Origin: CBDFNC01 sp965249895 | GTDB taxonomy: Bacteria; Pseudomonadota; Gammaproteobacteria; Enterobacterales; CBDFNC01 | Assembly: GCA_965249895.1 (NCBI GenBank) | Contig: CBDFNC010000002.1 | Coordinates: 62,001-126,000 of the forward strand | Direction of reading: 5' to 3' | DNA: 64,000 bases | Shown: in pieces, positions 44,225-52,250 of the stretch | Layout: every line of letters begins with the position of its first letter | Position numbering within the stretch: position 1 is the first letter of the stretch | The notes under the pieces: model-generated | Told to the model about the DNA's origin: nothing | Database searches by the model: none | The model's input: only the letters and a program-made list of their open reading frames with translations | Position numbers and translations under genes: made by a program

Positions 44225-44399
44225 GTTGATGCTAGATATGGATACTTGTCATCTAACTATAGACAGTATTGCTAGAGCGACGGAAACAGCTCGACGGTGT
44301 AACAAAATGTAATTGTTAATGTAAACAATAAGGGATTATATATTCTATCAATCTAGGTCTTGTGATACCCATCCACACTACACCCCGAAGGACACTCTT

Positions 44400-44912
44400 A
44401 TGCCCTTAAGTATCGAACTCAATAATGTGATTAATTGTGCCAAACAGCTACAGAGCGGCCATCCTGTCAACTTGGGAGGAGGGGTTACAGCCAAACTTAA
44501 TCGTGGGAAAATGACGCTCATTGAGCTTGGGAGAGACGTTTTTTGCATGAAGGTTCGAATTCATGGAAACATCCTTTATGTTGATTATCCACGCACGGTC
44601 GATGGAGAAGGTGGTCGCGGCTGGGGGCATTTGGGGATGCTTCTTACCTTAAGATATGCACTTGAGCAAGGCTGTTCGCGAGTGGCGGCAGATACGCAAC
44701 TAGAGCTAGACTCGTATGGCTATTGGGTTAGGTTCGGCATTCAGTTTTCGATTCCTTCGGATTTGACCAAAGCTATCGTAAAGGCGATGAGATGGATCCA
44801 CGAAAAAATTCCACAACCGAGTGCAAGAGGGACTAGCGTCATGGTGATTCTGGATAGAAAGAAGCCCTTAACCAAAAGAAAAAAGCGAAGTAATTCGTTT
44901 TCATTTTCTTAA
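44400..44912 (+). CDS. Unrecognised protein, faintly GNAT-like
   Basis: A protein of 170 residues with CGAAGGACACTCTT before the ATG. The stretch VRIHGNILYVDYPRTVDGEG, GRGWGHLGMLLTLRYALEQG, CSRVAADTQLELDSYGYWVR has an order of strand, G-rich turn and helix like GNAT acyltransferases (core strand, then GxGxG-type loop), but the match is weak. C-terminus is basic. Function not assigned. Confidence 0.45.
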   Translation: MPLSIELNNVINCAKQLQSGHPVNLGGGVTAKLNRGKMTLIELGRDVFCMKVRIHGNILYVDYPRTVDGEGGRGWGHLGMLLTLRYALEQGCSRVAADTQLELDSYGYWVRFGIQFSIPSDLTKAIVKAMRWIHEKIPQPSARGTSVMVILDRKKPLTKRKKRSNSFSFS

Positions 44913-44956
44913 TATAGAACAGGTTCTATATTAACATGAGAATAATGGGGATTACT

Positions 44957-45692
44957 ATGAAACGCGCTTACCTGGCACTGCTTGTGCTGCCGCTATCGAC
45001 CGCCTACGCCGACGGCAATACCACTATTCAGTCACTCAACAAGGCTAAAAAGGCGTTAGAACCCGAGGTTTACCATGATCATCGCGAAACAATTTATTGT
45101 GCCGCTTCTTTTGATGCGAAGAAGAACATCGAGCCACCTGCCGGTTTCACCACGGATAAGCATGTAAACGCTCAAAAAGGGTTGAGTGGGAACACGTGGT
45201 TCCGGCGGAAAACTTCGGGCGTACTTATGTGGAGTGGCGTGAAGGGCATGCAGAATGTGTAAGCAGCAAGGGTAAAGCTTTCAAAGGCCGTAAGTGCGCC
45301 TCGAAATGAACCACTCTTACCGCTACATGCAAGCTGACCTCTACAACCTGTACCCGGCAATAGGTGCCGTCAACGCCATGCGCTCAAACTACAACTTTAC
45401 CATGCTACCTGGCGTCCAAAACATGTTTGGCAGCTGCTCGATGAAGATAGAGAGCAGGAAAGCAGAGCCGCCCGAGGTAGCCCGAGGCCGAATCGCCCGC
45501 ACGTATCAGTACATGGAAGCCGCCTATCCAAACTACAGCATGAGTAAGCAGCAGCGGCAGCTCATGAATGCTTGGAGCAACCAGCAGCCTGTTAATGAGT
45601 GGGAATGTACGCGAGCTAAGCGAATAGAAGCGATACAGGGCAACGAAAACCAAGTGATTAAATCACACTGTGAAGCGGTAAAATTCTGGTAA
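44957..45692 (+). pseudogene. endA: Endonuclease I (EndA/Dns-like), two frameshifts
   Basis: Three frames together give a complete endonuclease I: signal peptide MKRAYLALLVLPLSTAYA; YCAASFDAKKN; then, after one lost A near 45167, RVEWEHVVPAENFGRTYVEW with the catalytic His; then, after another lost A near 45307, MNHSYRYMQADLYNLYPAIG, MRSNYNF, GRIARTYQYMEAAYPNY and EWECTRAKRIEAIQGNENQ. The enzyme degrades DNA in the periplasm or outside the cell. Both lesions are one-base losses in A runs. Confidence 0.9.
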
Positions 45693-45927
45693 AAAGCCTT
45701 AGCAATGGTCAATGTCTCACAAGATGCTCGCTCAGCGAGCACGGTGCTCGGAAAGCGGGCAGAAATACCCCCTAAAATTTGATACTATTTTGCTAGCGTT
45801 GCAAAGAGTTGAATTTGCAGAAAGCCAGCCAAGAGCTGGTTTTTTTGTGCCCAAAATTTGCCGGGTTGAATTATTCCTAACGTGCTGCCTGCTCGTTTCA
45901 ATCCGGCGAACCCTATTAAGTATCGAG
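45693..45927 (+). other. Gap before the lysis module
   Basis: About 235 bp without a convincing gene. A run with gaaagccagccaagagctggttttttt near 45819-45847 has a stem (agccagc/gagctggt-like) and T-run, so a terminator for the upstream transcript is possible. Confidence 0.35.
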
Positions 45928-46222
45928 ATGAATCAAACTGTCCTAACTATCACATCTATTGCTTTGTCAGCTGCGCTTAGCGCTTAGCGCTTTCTCGTCT
46001 GCATGGCTAACGAGTCAGGCCCGAGATAAATCTGAAGCAGAAGCGCTTGCTGTTATTACATCCGAATTTCGAGGTGTGGCAACTTCGGTGAATGGTTTGA
46101 CAGCTACAGTAGCAGCTCAGGGGAACCAGCAGGGAAAACTAACAACTCGAATGGAACGTGCTGAACGAGACGTTCAAGATCTTTATCGGTTATACAGAGA
46201 GCAGGAGCGAGACGGTGGGTGA
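45928..46222 (+). pseudogene. Spanin-like phage membrane protein, broken by a 7-bp duplication
   Basis: The start MNQTVLTITSIALSAAL is a single membrane segment; the rest (SSAWLTSQARDKSEAEALAV, TSVNGLTATVAAQGNQQGKL, RMERAERDVQDLYRLYREQE) is a periplasmic coiled coil. A perfect 7-bp tandem duplication (cgcttag twice, 45974-45987) shifts the frame between them; deleting one copy restores a 95-residue protein. Position before the endolysin and holin supports a lysis role. Confidence 0.65.
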
Positions 46223-46601
46223 TTTAAGTAAAAACCTATCTCGTCATGAGATGGCGTGCAGGTGTGAGTGTGGATTCGATACCGTTGATATTTAGCTGGT
46301 AGAGGTACTGCAAAATACATGTGACCACTTTGCGCTTGCGTTGGGTGTTGAAAAAGCTGTCCTTGTTATCACTGGCCCTAACCGCTGCGTAAAACACAAT
46401 GCAAAAGTGGGCGGGGCTCCTGGTTCTTACCATATCGAAGCCAAGGCTGCTGATTTCAGAATTAAAGGCACTACTGCTAATGAGGTTGCTGATTATCTAG
46501 AAGCGACGTACCCGAATGAATACGGGGTAGGTCGGTATCACAATCGTACTCACGTTGATGTAAGTCGGCATAAACGCCGGTGGGATCAAAGGCCCAAGTA
46601 A
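46215..46601 (+). pseudogene. Peptidase M15-type endolysin with an in-frame amber
   Basis: A GTG start overlaps the preceding stop and reads GDLSKNLSRHEMACRCECGF, DTVDI, then TAG (46293-46295), and continues in the same frame as LVEVLQNTCDHFALALGVEK, NRCVKHNAKVGGAPGSYHIE, AKAADFRIKG, RYHNRTHVDV. The zinc ligands (SYH...KAADF...H-x-D) are present. This is a phage cell-wall peptidase; translation could also begin at an internal codon after the amber, losing the N-terminal Cys-rich part. Confidence 0.82.
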
Positions 46602-46610
46602 GGATCATTC

Positions 46611-47009
46611 ATGGGAATACTAGATAAGTTACTTGGCGGCTCTGTTGCTCAGCCAATAGAAGCTGCTGGCAATGTGCTGGATAAACTATTCACGTCAGAT
46701 GATGAACGACTTGATAAGAAACTTCTTCTTGAGCGTCTTGCTCAAGAGCCAAAAATTGCCCAGGTCGAACTTAATAACGTTGAAGCACAGCACCGCAGCG
46801 TTTTTGTAGCCGGAGCCAGGCCTTTCATTATGTGGGTCTGTGGTTTCGGGCTTCTATTCGCTTTTTTGATTAACCCTGTTTTGCAATGGATCATGCCAGA
46901 AGTTGGAGCGCCTGAGTTACCACTCGATGTAATAATGGAACTCGTATTGGCCATGTTGGGCCTCGGAGCATTAAGAACCGTAGAAAAGCTACAAGGGCGA
47001 GCTAAGTAA
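46611..47009 (+). CDS. Holin of the 3TM superfamily
   Basis: A protein of 132 residues. The soluble start (MGILDKLLGGSVAQPIEAAG) and the central VEAQHRSVFVAGARPFIMWV are typical of Holin_3TMs; hydrophobic segments follow (GFGLLFAFLINPVLQWIM, PLDVIMELVLAMLGLGAL). It would permeabilise the inner membrane at lysis. It lies 9 bp after the endolysin stop and is followed by two terminators. Confidence 0.85.
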   Translation: MGILDKLLGGSVAQPIEAAGNVLDKLFTSDDERLDKKLLLERLAQEPKIAQVELNNVEAQHRSVFVAGARPFIMWVCGFGLLFAFLINPVLQWIMPEVGAPELPLDVIMELVLAMLGLGALRTVEKLQGRAK

Positions 47010-47031
47010 CTAAGCAAGTTCAATAAACATT

Positions 47032-47061
47032 AAAGCCTCGCCATCTTGCGGGGCTTTTTTA
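47032..47061 (+). terminator. Rho-independent terminator after holin
   Basis: Stem agcctcgc/gcggggct followed by six T. Confidence 0.85.
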
Positions 47062-47100
47062 TGTCGTAGCACCTTTCGCTGTAGAGGTACAGCAGCTATT

Positions 47101-47128
47101 AACCCGGCCATTGTGCCGGGTTTTTTTA
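47101..47128 (+). terminator. Second terminator
   Basis: Stem cccggc/gccggg with loop cattgt, followed by seven T; 40 bp after the first. Confidence 0.85.
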
Positions 47129-47157
47129 TGCCTGCGATCTAGGCCAGCTACCGAAAA

Positions 47158-47757
47158 GTGGTGAGTTCCGCCTTAGATAAACCACCTGGTCGCAGCATTA
47201 ATCCGGCGGAATACAAGGTAATTAAAGTGACTAAAGAAAAGCGATTGAAACCATTTGAGTTCATCGAAGTGAAAACCGCTTTTAGAGCTAATTCAGATAA
47301 CTACGTTGATGCCCGTAGAGTTCATGGGTGGCTTGGTGTTAAGACATCATTTACCAGGTGGATAAAGCGAAGGATTGAAAAGTACGGATTCGAAAACGGC
47401 CTAGATTTTATTATAGCTTTGCCCGATGCCAGAAATGGCAAAGCATTGAATACTAATGACTTTTCATCAATGCATTATCTGTGCTCTCCAGACATGGTTA
47501 AGCAGCTTGCTATGGTGGAAAGCACTGATAAGGGCAAGCAGGTTCGCAAGTATTACATTGACCTTGCTGAATATGTTCAAGATGGCATCGAACTACAGCG
47601 CCAAATGGATAAGCTCTATTTTGAAGATAAGCAGACCCTGAGCGATGCATCATCTGGTAGCCATGCAATGCTAAGGCGCAAAGAGTTTCTTAGGAATGCA
47701 GAAGAAAGAAGAATTGAGTTGATTAAGAAAACTCAGATCGACTTGTTTGCGGCCTAA
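47158..47757 (+). CDS. AntA/AntB-type phage antirepressor
   Basis: A protein of 199 residues, GTG start. The AntA domain spans about residues 45-140: SDNYVDARRVHGWLGVKTSF, RWIKRRIEKYGFENGLDFII, and KQLAMVESTDKGKQVRKYYI. A helical C-terminus follows. Such proteins counter phage repressors. It stands between two terminators and the tail-fibre-type gene, so it is probably transcribed on its own. Confidence 0.88.
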   Translation: MVSSALDKPPGRSINPAEYKVIKVTKEKRLKPFEFIEVKTAFRANSDNYVDARRVHGWLGVKTSFTRWIKRRIEKYGFENGLDFIIALPDARNGKALNTNDFSSMHYLCSPDMVKQLAMVESTDKGKQVRKYYIDLAEYVQDGIELQRQMDKLYFEDKQTLSDASSGSHAMLRRKEFLRNAEERRIELIKKTQIDLFAA

Positions 47758-47841
47758 CCAAACAATGGCGGCAGAGGGCCCAAGTCAGATATGGGCGTTT
47801 AAAACGCAGCCCTAACGCCGCCACCCAATCTAAGAATCATT

Positions 47842-47922
47842 ATGCTCAAACCTGTTTTACGTCCGGTGCTACGTCCCGTGTTGAGTCCACCGCTGCCTAA
47901 GGGCAATAAAGCCAACCCCTGA
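47842..47922 (+). CDS. Tiny Pro/Arg-rich phage peptide
   Basis: 26 residues with an internal repeat (MLKPVLRPVLRPVLSPPLPK, then GNKANP), ending 17 bp before the SGNH gene. Similar RPV-repeat peptides are found next to phage tail genes in my experience; evidence here is only composition and position. Confidence 0.35.
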   Translation: MLKPVLRPVLRPVLSPPLPKGNKANP

Positions 47923-47939
47923 TAATCAGAGAGCCACAC

Positions 47940-49370
47940 ATGAAAGAAATTACAGGCCGAACGTTTAGCTGCCTGGGTAGCGCCTCGCTCGTTATTAAGT
48001 GCATCGGCACCGGGCCGGTAACATTGCAGCAGGATGGTGAAGACATTCCCGGTTATACGATCACTGCCCCTGATACTCAGAGAGGGGAGCTATGGCAGGG
48101 CGAGCAATTCAAATTTAATGCCCCGGCAGAAGTGCGGGTATTTATTGAAGCATCCCGCGCCATAACTCTGCTCGAAAAAACCTTACCGGTGCCGCGAGTC
48201 AGTCAGGATCGGCTTAAAGTGCTGTCGTTCGGGGACAGCATGACCAGCAGCGGCAGCAATGCAAACGACGACGGTAGCCGACTCGCTGATCAGTCATTGA
48301 TTAACTATCACCATGGTTATTGGGTCGCCGCGCTGAACGTATTGTGTAAAGGCGATTATCTGGTAAGGCCTGACCAGGGCGTGGGCGGTGATACAACTAC
48401 ACAAATGTTAGCAAGAATAGCAAATGTGACGTCCAGTGATGCCGACCTGGTGCTAATGTTGGCGGGCACTAATGACGTAGGTGGTGCGAATATGCCCACC
48501 GCAACCTCTGTGGCAAACATTGACGCCATTGTCGCGGCTATTCTGGCAGCTGGCAAAAAGATGCTAATTGTTCCTGTGATACACAGGAGAGACAACGAGT
48601 CAGAACATGTCCAGCGTAATCGAAAAATTGATGCGATTAACGCACACTATCAGGCTGTAGCAGCAAACAGCTACGACATCGATATAGTCCCCGCAGCAAC
48701 TGAATATGACCGCTTGATAGTGAGTGACGACGACTGGGAAATGGTGTCTGACGATAAGTTACACCCCAACAATTACGGGGCAATGCTGCTGGGCCAAGTG
48801 GTGGCTGACGCCTTGGATAAATACTATCCATCCCATATCGATAAAACCAACGTGCTACCGGCGTTCAGCGGCATCAATGGCACAATCAATAACAACGCTA
48901 CCGGCAAACCACCGGACGACTGGCGGGGCTCGTATACTAACCCCGCATCTGGTGTCGGCTTTTCTGTGGTCGAGCGTGACGGAAAAATCTGGGCCGAAGT
49001 CAAAACATCCGACGCCCCGGTGCCGGTTTTAAATGAGCATCGCTGCAGCCTTTTTAACTCTCCATCAATTGAAAGTGAGGCGGGCAGGTATGTTGTCGAA
49101 GCGGTTGCTCAGTTTGACCACCCCGAACTGTTGAGTAGTTTTGTGTTACAGCTGGATTCAACCGGTTCCACCTATGGTGCGGGTGAGTTTCGCTCAAGCA
49201 GCACGAAAGGCCAGGCGTTCAAGCCAGGCGTTAAATACAAAATCAAATTCGCATCGGCGCAGATGGAGGCGGCAAGCACAATGAAAGTCACCGTCAGGAC
49301 CGCGCAGCTCCCCGGCGTCGATGCAGTGTGCCGAGTCACTGATATCAAAGTGTACAAAGTCGAAGGGTAA
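47940..49370 (+). CDS. SGNH/GDSL hydrolase, probable phage tail-associated
   Basis: A protein of 476 residues. N-terminal beta-rich domain (1-90); SGNH domain (about 90-300) with block I LSFGDSMTSSG, GVGGDTTTQML, block III LMLAGTNDVGG and block V DKLHPNNYGAM with the catalytic Asp and His; C-terminal beta-sandwich (about 300-476) likely binding carbohydrate. In phages such proteins deacetylate host surface sugars. AGAGAGCC precedes the ATG. Intact. Confidence 0.85.
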   Translation: MKEITGRTFSCLGSASLVIKCIGTGPVTLQQDGEDIPGYTITAPDTQRGELWQGEQFKFNAPAEVRVFIEASRAITLLEKTLPVPRVSQDRLKVLSFGDSMTSSGSNANDDGSRLADQSLINYHHGYWVAALNVLCKGDYLVRPDQGVGGDTTTQMLARIANVTSSDADLVLMLAGTNDVGGANMPTATSVANIDAIVAAILAAGKKMLIVPVIHRRDNESEHVQRNRKIDAINAHYQAVAANSYDIDIVPAATEYDRLIVSDDDWEMVSDDKLHPNNYGAMLLGQVVADALDKYYPSHIDKTNVLPAFSGINGTINNNATGKPPDDWRGSYTNPASGVGFSVVERDGKIWAEVKTSDAPVPVLNEHRCSLFNSPSIESEAGRYVVEAVAQFDHPELLSSFVLQLDSTGSTYGAGEFRSSSTKGQAFKPGVKYKIKFASAQMEAASTMKVTVRTAQLPGVDAVCRVTDIKVYKVEG

Positions 49371-49426
49371 TCGAATTAAAAACCCCGTTGAAAGAGAGGT
49401 GCAAATGTCAGTTACAACTATCAAAG

Positions 49427-49579
49427 ATGAGCAGAAAGCTCATCTTTGATGAGCTAACGCCACTACAGCAAAAAGTATGCGTTAACTCTGTGTTAGGGAT
49501 GTCGAACATTGGCGCTTACACAAAAGCAGGCGGCAAGGCGAAAACAAAAGAGTCTGCTGAAAACTCTGCAAGTCAAATC
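49427..49579 (+). pseudogene. Phage terminase small subunit, N-terminal fragment
   Basis: 51 residues (MSRKLIFDELTPLQQKVCVN, then GMSNIGAYTKAGGKAKTKES and AENSASQIV), the terminase_2-type HTH region, stop at the left end of IS66 copy 2. A better ribosome site lies before an ATG at 49405 in another frame (MSVTTIKDEQKAHL), so the native start may also be frameshifted. The packaging and structural genes that should follow are missing. Confidence 0.8.
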
Positions 49580-51313
49580 GTAACTATTCAGCTGGCTAAA
49601 AACCCCGCAATAAATGCATTATTTTTTTCAAAACTTCTTGACACGGTTTTGACTGATTTAGTGCATTTTCATGCGTCACTGTAATGAGCGCGTCTGAGCA
49701 ACGATTAACTTAACCACAAGAGCGCCAAAGCAACAGGTGTACACCAAGCATAGCGCCCCCGGCACAGAAAAATACAATGCCTTAGATTGGCTTACAGAAG
49801 CAAAAAATTGCCCGAAAAAACAGAGGGTATAATAGCCCCATGAATAAGCAGACAAACACAGCAACGTTGATACCCGAGTCATTGGATGTCAACGCCACCA
49901 TTGAGCAAGTAGAAAACGCCTTGAAAAATGACAAGGCCGCATCTCCTGCTTTAGTGGCTGCCATACAAATGATGTTGCTGCTGGTCAAGCTATTGTTTGG
50001 TCGCCTGTCTCTTAATAGCCGAAATAGCAGCAAGCCGCCCTCGCAAGACCCCAACCGCCCTAAAGAAGAGCGAAAGAAAAGTAACAATAAACAGGGCGGG
50101 CAAAAAGGCCGCGAGGGCAAGACGCTCAAGCCAGTCGATGATCCGGACGAAATTATTCAGGTTCCGGTCAACCGGGATAGCTTGCCGCCAGGGCAGTACC
50201 ATGACGTAGGCTATGACCGTCGCCAGGTATTTGATATCCAAATTTCCCGCTGGGTTAAAGAATACCGGGCACAAATTCTGGAAGACGCGCAGGGCAACCG
50301 GTTTACCGCTGATTTCCCTGCTGACGTGGACAGGGCGGCTAAGTATGGTGCATCGGTTAAGGCGAACGCCGTCTATATGTCAGTGTACCAACTCATTCCT
50401 TATGACCGGGTGCAGCAGCATTTTGATGAAATGTTTGGCATCTCCTTGAGTACCGGCTCACTGTTCAACTTTAACAAACTGGCTTACCACATGCTGGCTG
50501 ACTTTGAAACGCTGGCCAAGCTCGAACTCATCAATGGCGGGTTAATTCACGCGGACGAGACGGGTATTAATGTCGGCGGCAAGCGCATCTGGCTTCATAA
50601 TGCATCGAACGGAGAGTGGACCTGGTTTGAGCCTCACGCAAAACGCGGTAAGGAGGCAATGGATAAAATAGGCATACTGCCTCAGTTCGCCGGGACACTC
50701 TGCCATGACCACTGGAAACCTTATTACCGCTATACGCAAGTGTTCCACAGTTTGTGCAATGCCCATCACCTGCGGGAACTTACCCGCGCCTATGAGCAAG
50801 ACGGGCAAGAGTGGGCTAATGGGATGTATGAACGGCTCATTGAAATCAATGATGCAGTAAATGATGCCGGTGGCCAGCTTGATAACAATACTGCGTTACA
50901 GTGGCGGAAAAAGTATCAGAGTTTGCTCGATAAGGCGGAGCAGGAGTGCCCGCCACCGCCGCAAACGGGCAAGAAGAAAAAGGGGCGGGTCGCCCGCAGC
51001 AAGGCCAGAAACTTACTGGAGCGGCTCAGGGGTTTTGAGGATGATGTGCTGCGATTCATGGATAATCCAGAGGTTCCCTTCACCAACAACCAAGGAGAGA
51101 GGGATATCAGAATGGCAAAGGTGCAGCAAAAAATCTCTGGCTGTTTCCGCTCCATGGAGGGAGCCAAGGTCTTTTGCCGGGTCCGCAGTTATATATCAAC
51201 GTGCCAGAAAAATAATGTCGGTGTCGGGCAGGCGCTGGAGTGCCTGTTTGCCGGAAAGTGGCCAGACTTCATTCAGGAAAAATTGAATAATATTCCGCCA
51301 GCTGAATAGTTAC
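49580..51313 (+). mobile_element. IS66-family (ISBst12-like) element, copy 2, intact
   Basis: 1734 bp with 17-bp inverted ends gtaactattcagctggc/gccagctgaatagttac and a single transposase gene. No direct target repeat (left flank gtcaaatc, right flank tcgtattg). It joins a terminase fragment to an integrase fragment. Confidence 0.92.
49840..51309 (+). CDS. IS66-family transposase (TnpC-only type)
   Basis: A protein of 489 residues. The N-terminal coiled coil (SLDVNATIEQVENALKNDKA) and the Zn-like/linker region SKPPSQDPNRPKEERKKS precede the DDE core: GLIHADETGINVGGKRIWLH, TLCHDHWKPYYRY, CNAHHLRELTRAYEQ, and VPFTNNQGERDIRMAKVQQK. The stop lies inside the right inverted repeat. No tnpA or tnpB partner, as in the ISBst12 subgroup. 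The second copy at 26075 is broken. Confidence 0.95.
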   Translation: MNKQTNTATLIPESLDVNATIEQVENALKNDKAASPALVAAIQMMLLLVKLLFGRLSLNSRNSSKPPSQDPNRPKEERKKSNNKQGGQKGREGKTLKPVDDPDEIIQVPVNRDSLPPGQYHDVGYDRRQVFDIQISRWVKEYRAQILEDAQGNRFTADFPADVDRAAKYGASVKANAVYMSVYQLIPYDRVQQHFDEMFGISLSTGSLFNFNKLAYHMLADFETLAKLELINGGLIHADETGINVGGKRIWLHNASNGEWTWFEPHAKRGKEAMDKIGILPQFAGTLCHDHWKPYYRYTQVFHSLCNAHHLRELTRAYEQDGQEWANGMYERLIEINDAVNDAGGQLDNNTALQWRKKYQSLLDKAEQECPPPPQTGKKKKGRVARSKARNLLERLRGFEDDVLRFMDNPEVPFTNNQGERDIRMAKVQQKISGCFRSMEGAKVFCRVRSYISTCQKNNVGVGQALECLFAGKWPDFIQEKLNNIPPAE

Positions 51314-51621
51314 TCGTATTGTTGATAAGACGTGAGGGTATGAAGCTTATTTCTTTTGAGTTTCCCGCCAAAGTCGGGATCGGCTAAATACTTATCCAAC
51401 AAACTCAATATCGGAACAGACGGGATACCATTTTCATTTGGTACCCCGTTTTCCTCGATGTAGTTAACGCGCTTCTTTGCCCAGTTGGCTGCGAGGGCCT
51501 GCTTGCTGAATGTCTTCGATTCGTTGTGAGTAACAGCGCCTTTTTCCTTAACTACAACGATGGCCCGGTATCTGAGGGTACCATCTGCTTTCGCTCGCTT
51601 TTGAATCTTGTAACTGGCCAT
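51314..51621 (-). pseudogene. Tyrosine integrase, N-terminal fragment
   Basis: About 100 residues (MASYKIQKRAKADGTLRYRA, then SFSKQALAANWAKKRVNYIE, SVPILSLLDKYLADPDFGG) are the arm-binding and beginning of the core-binding domain of a phage integrase. The catalytic domain is missing because the gene is cut by IS66 copy 2. It lies 170 bp from attR, the usual position for int. Confidence 0.88.
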
Positions 51622-51639
51622 ATCACTCCCTGACTGGTG

Positions 51640-51793
51640 CTGAATACAAAAATGGTACCCCGTTTGGTACCCCGGGAACAGGAATATGTTGGTTTAAGTT
51701 GGGTTTTGTTGCGCTATGTTGAGTTTAAGGTATTTCGATGGTTTGGCTTTAAGGCCTTGAATATAGTGGGGTATGGCGTGTTTACTGGGGTTT
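51640..51793. promoter_or_regulatory. Integrase promoter region with paired GGTACCCCG sites
   Basis: Atggtaccccg at 51652 and ttggtaccccg at 51664, 12 bp apart, match a pair near the left attachment site; a further copy is inside the integrase gene at 51438. Candidate arm-type sites. Confidence 0.45.
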
Positions 51794-51850
51794 GAAATGG
51801 CGCTTCCTGCAAGAGTCGAACTTGCGGCCTTCCCCTTAGGAGGGGGACGC
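51794..51850. repeat. Right attachment site (attR) within tRNA-Arg
   Basis: Perfect 57-bp match to 25226-25282; the two flanks differ on both sides of the match. Confidence 0.92.
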
Positions 51851-51874
51851 TCTATCCAGCTGAGCTAAGGAAGC
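51798..51874 (-). tRNA. tRNA-Arg (anticodon CCT)
   Basis: A complete cloverleaf on the minus strand: 5' gcttcct acceptor strand, D arm with agctggat, anticodon stem tcccc/gggga around loop ctcctaa, T arm gcaag-ttcgact-cttgc, 3' aggaagc, G discriminator and encoded CCA. Its 3' half doubles as the right attachment site of the island, and the integration left the gene functional. Confidence 0.96.
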
Positions 51875-51940
51875 GGAGTTGAGGCTGACCTCAAGACGGT
51901 TTGAATTATACATAAATTAACCTTGATGAAAAGGCCATAA

Positions 51941-51993
51941 CTAATTAAGTGTTGAAAAATCATTCAATTGAATGCTGTCTGTTGGAAAACCAT
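51941..51993. repeat. 53-bp direct repeat, left copy (flgT 3'-end sequence)
   Basis: Matches 53081-53133 at 50 of 53 positions. In the minus-strand frame of flgT it would also encode the last residues and TAG. It lies between the tRNA and the toxin-antitoxin pair. Confidence 0.9.
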
Positions 51994-52250
51994 GCTAATT
52001 TTGCAGCTATCAAATAAAGGGATATGGGTAACAATTGTTACGCTCTTTGTGGTTCGGGTGCCCTTTTATCGGTGAATCGGAGGAAGCTTGAGCCAATATG
52101 GTTAGCCGAACGCGCGTACATTACCACATGCATGATCAAATCCAGGAACGTGCGGAGCCGTTACGGGTAAACTAGGTCATGGTGTATAGGTGCTGTTAAT
52201 CGTACTCTAATAAGAGCTATAATCTGTGCAAACAGGTACGGGAGTTTATC
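51994..52250. promoter_or_regulatory. Upstream region of the toxin-antitoxin pair
   Basis: No gene seen. Tataat at 52219 with a dyad cgtac/gtacg across it (about 52200-52241) could be the autoregulated promoter of the antitoxin; GGGAG lies before the ATG. Confidence 0.5.

Larger units (their letters stand above)
25226..51850. mobile_element. Degraded prophage/genomic island in tRNA-Arg(CCT)
   Basis: Bounded by a 57-bp perfect direct repeat (25226-25282 and 51794-51850) that is the 3' half of tRNA-Arg(CCT). The complete tRNA is at the right end, beside the N-terminal part of a tyrosine integrase gene. Phage-type genes (VRR-NUC, XRE, antiterminator-like, lysis genes, antirepressor, SGNH hydrolase, terminase small subunit) run rightwards. 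Head and tail genes and the integrase C-terminus are missing. At least seven other mobile elements or remnants are inside, so it is very unlikely to excise by itself. Confidence 0.9.

Noticed and set aside
45712..45987. 91-residue plus-strand gene
   Set aside because: Only its last codons (from 45928) belong to a real gene, the spanin-like protein; the upstream part is chance.
26075..51313. Simple inversion between the two IS66 copies
   Set aside because: Re-inverting the interval in thought does not recreate matching 8-bp flanks for either copy.
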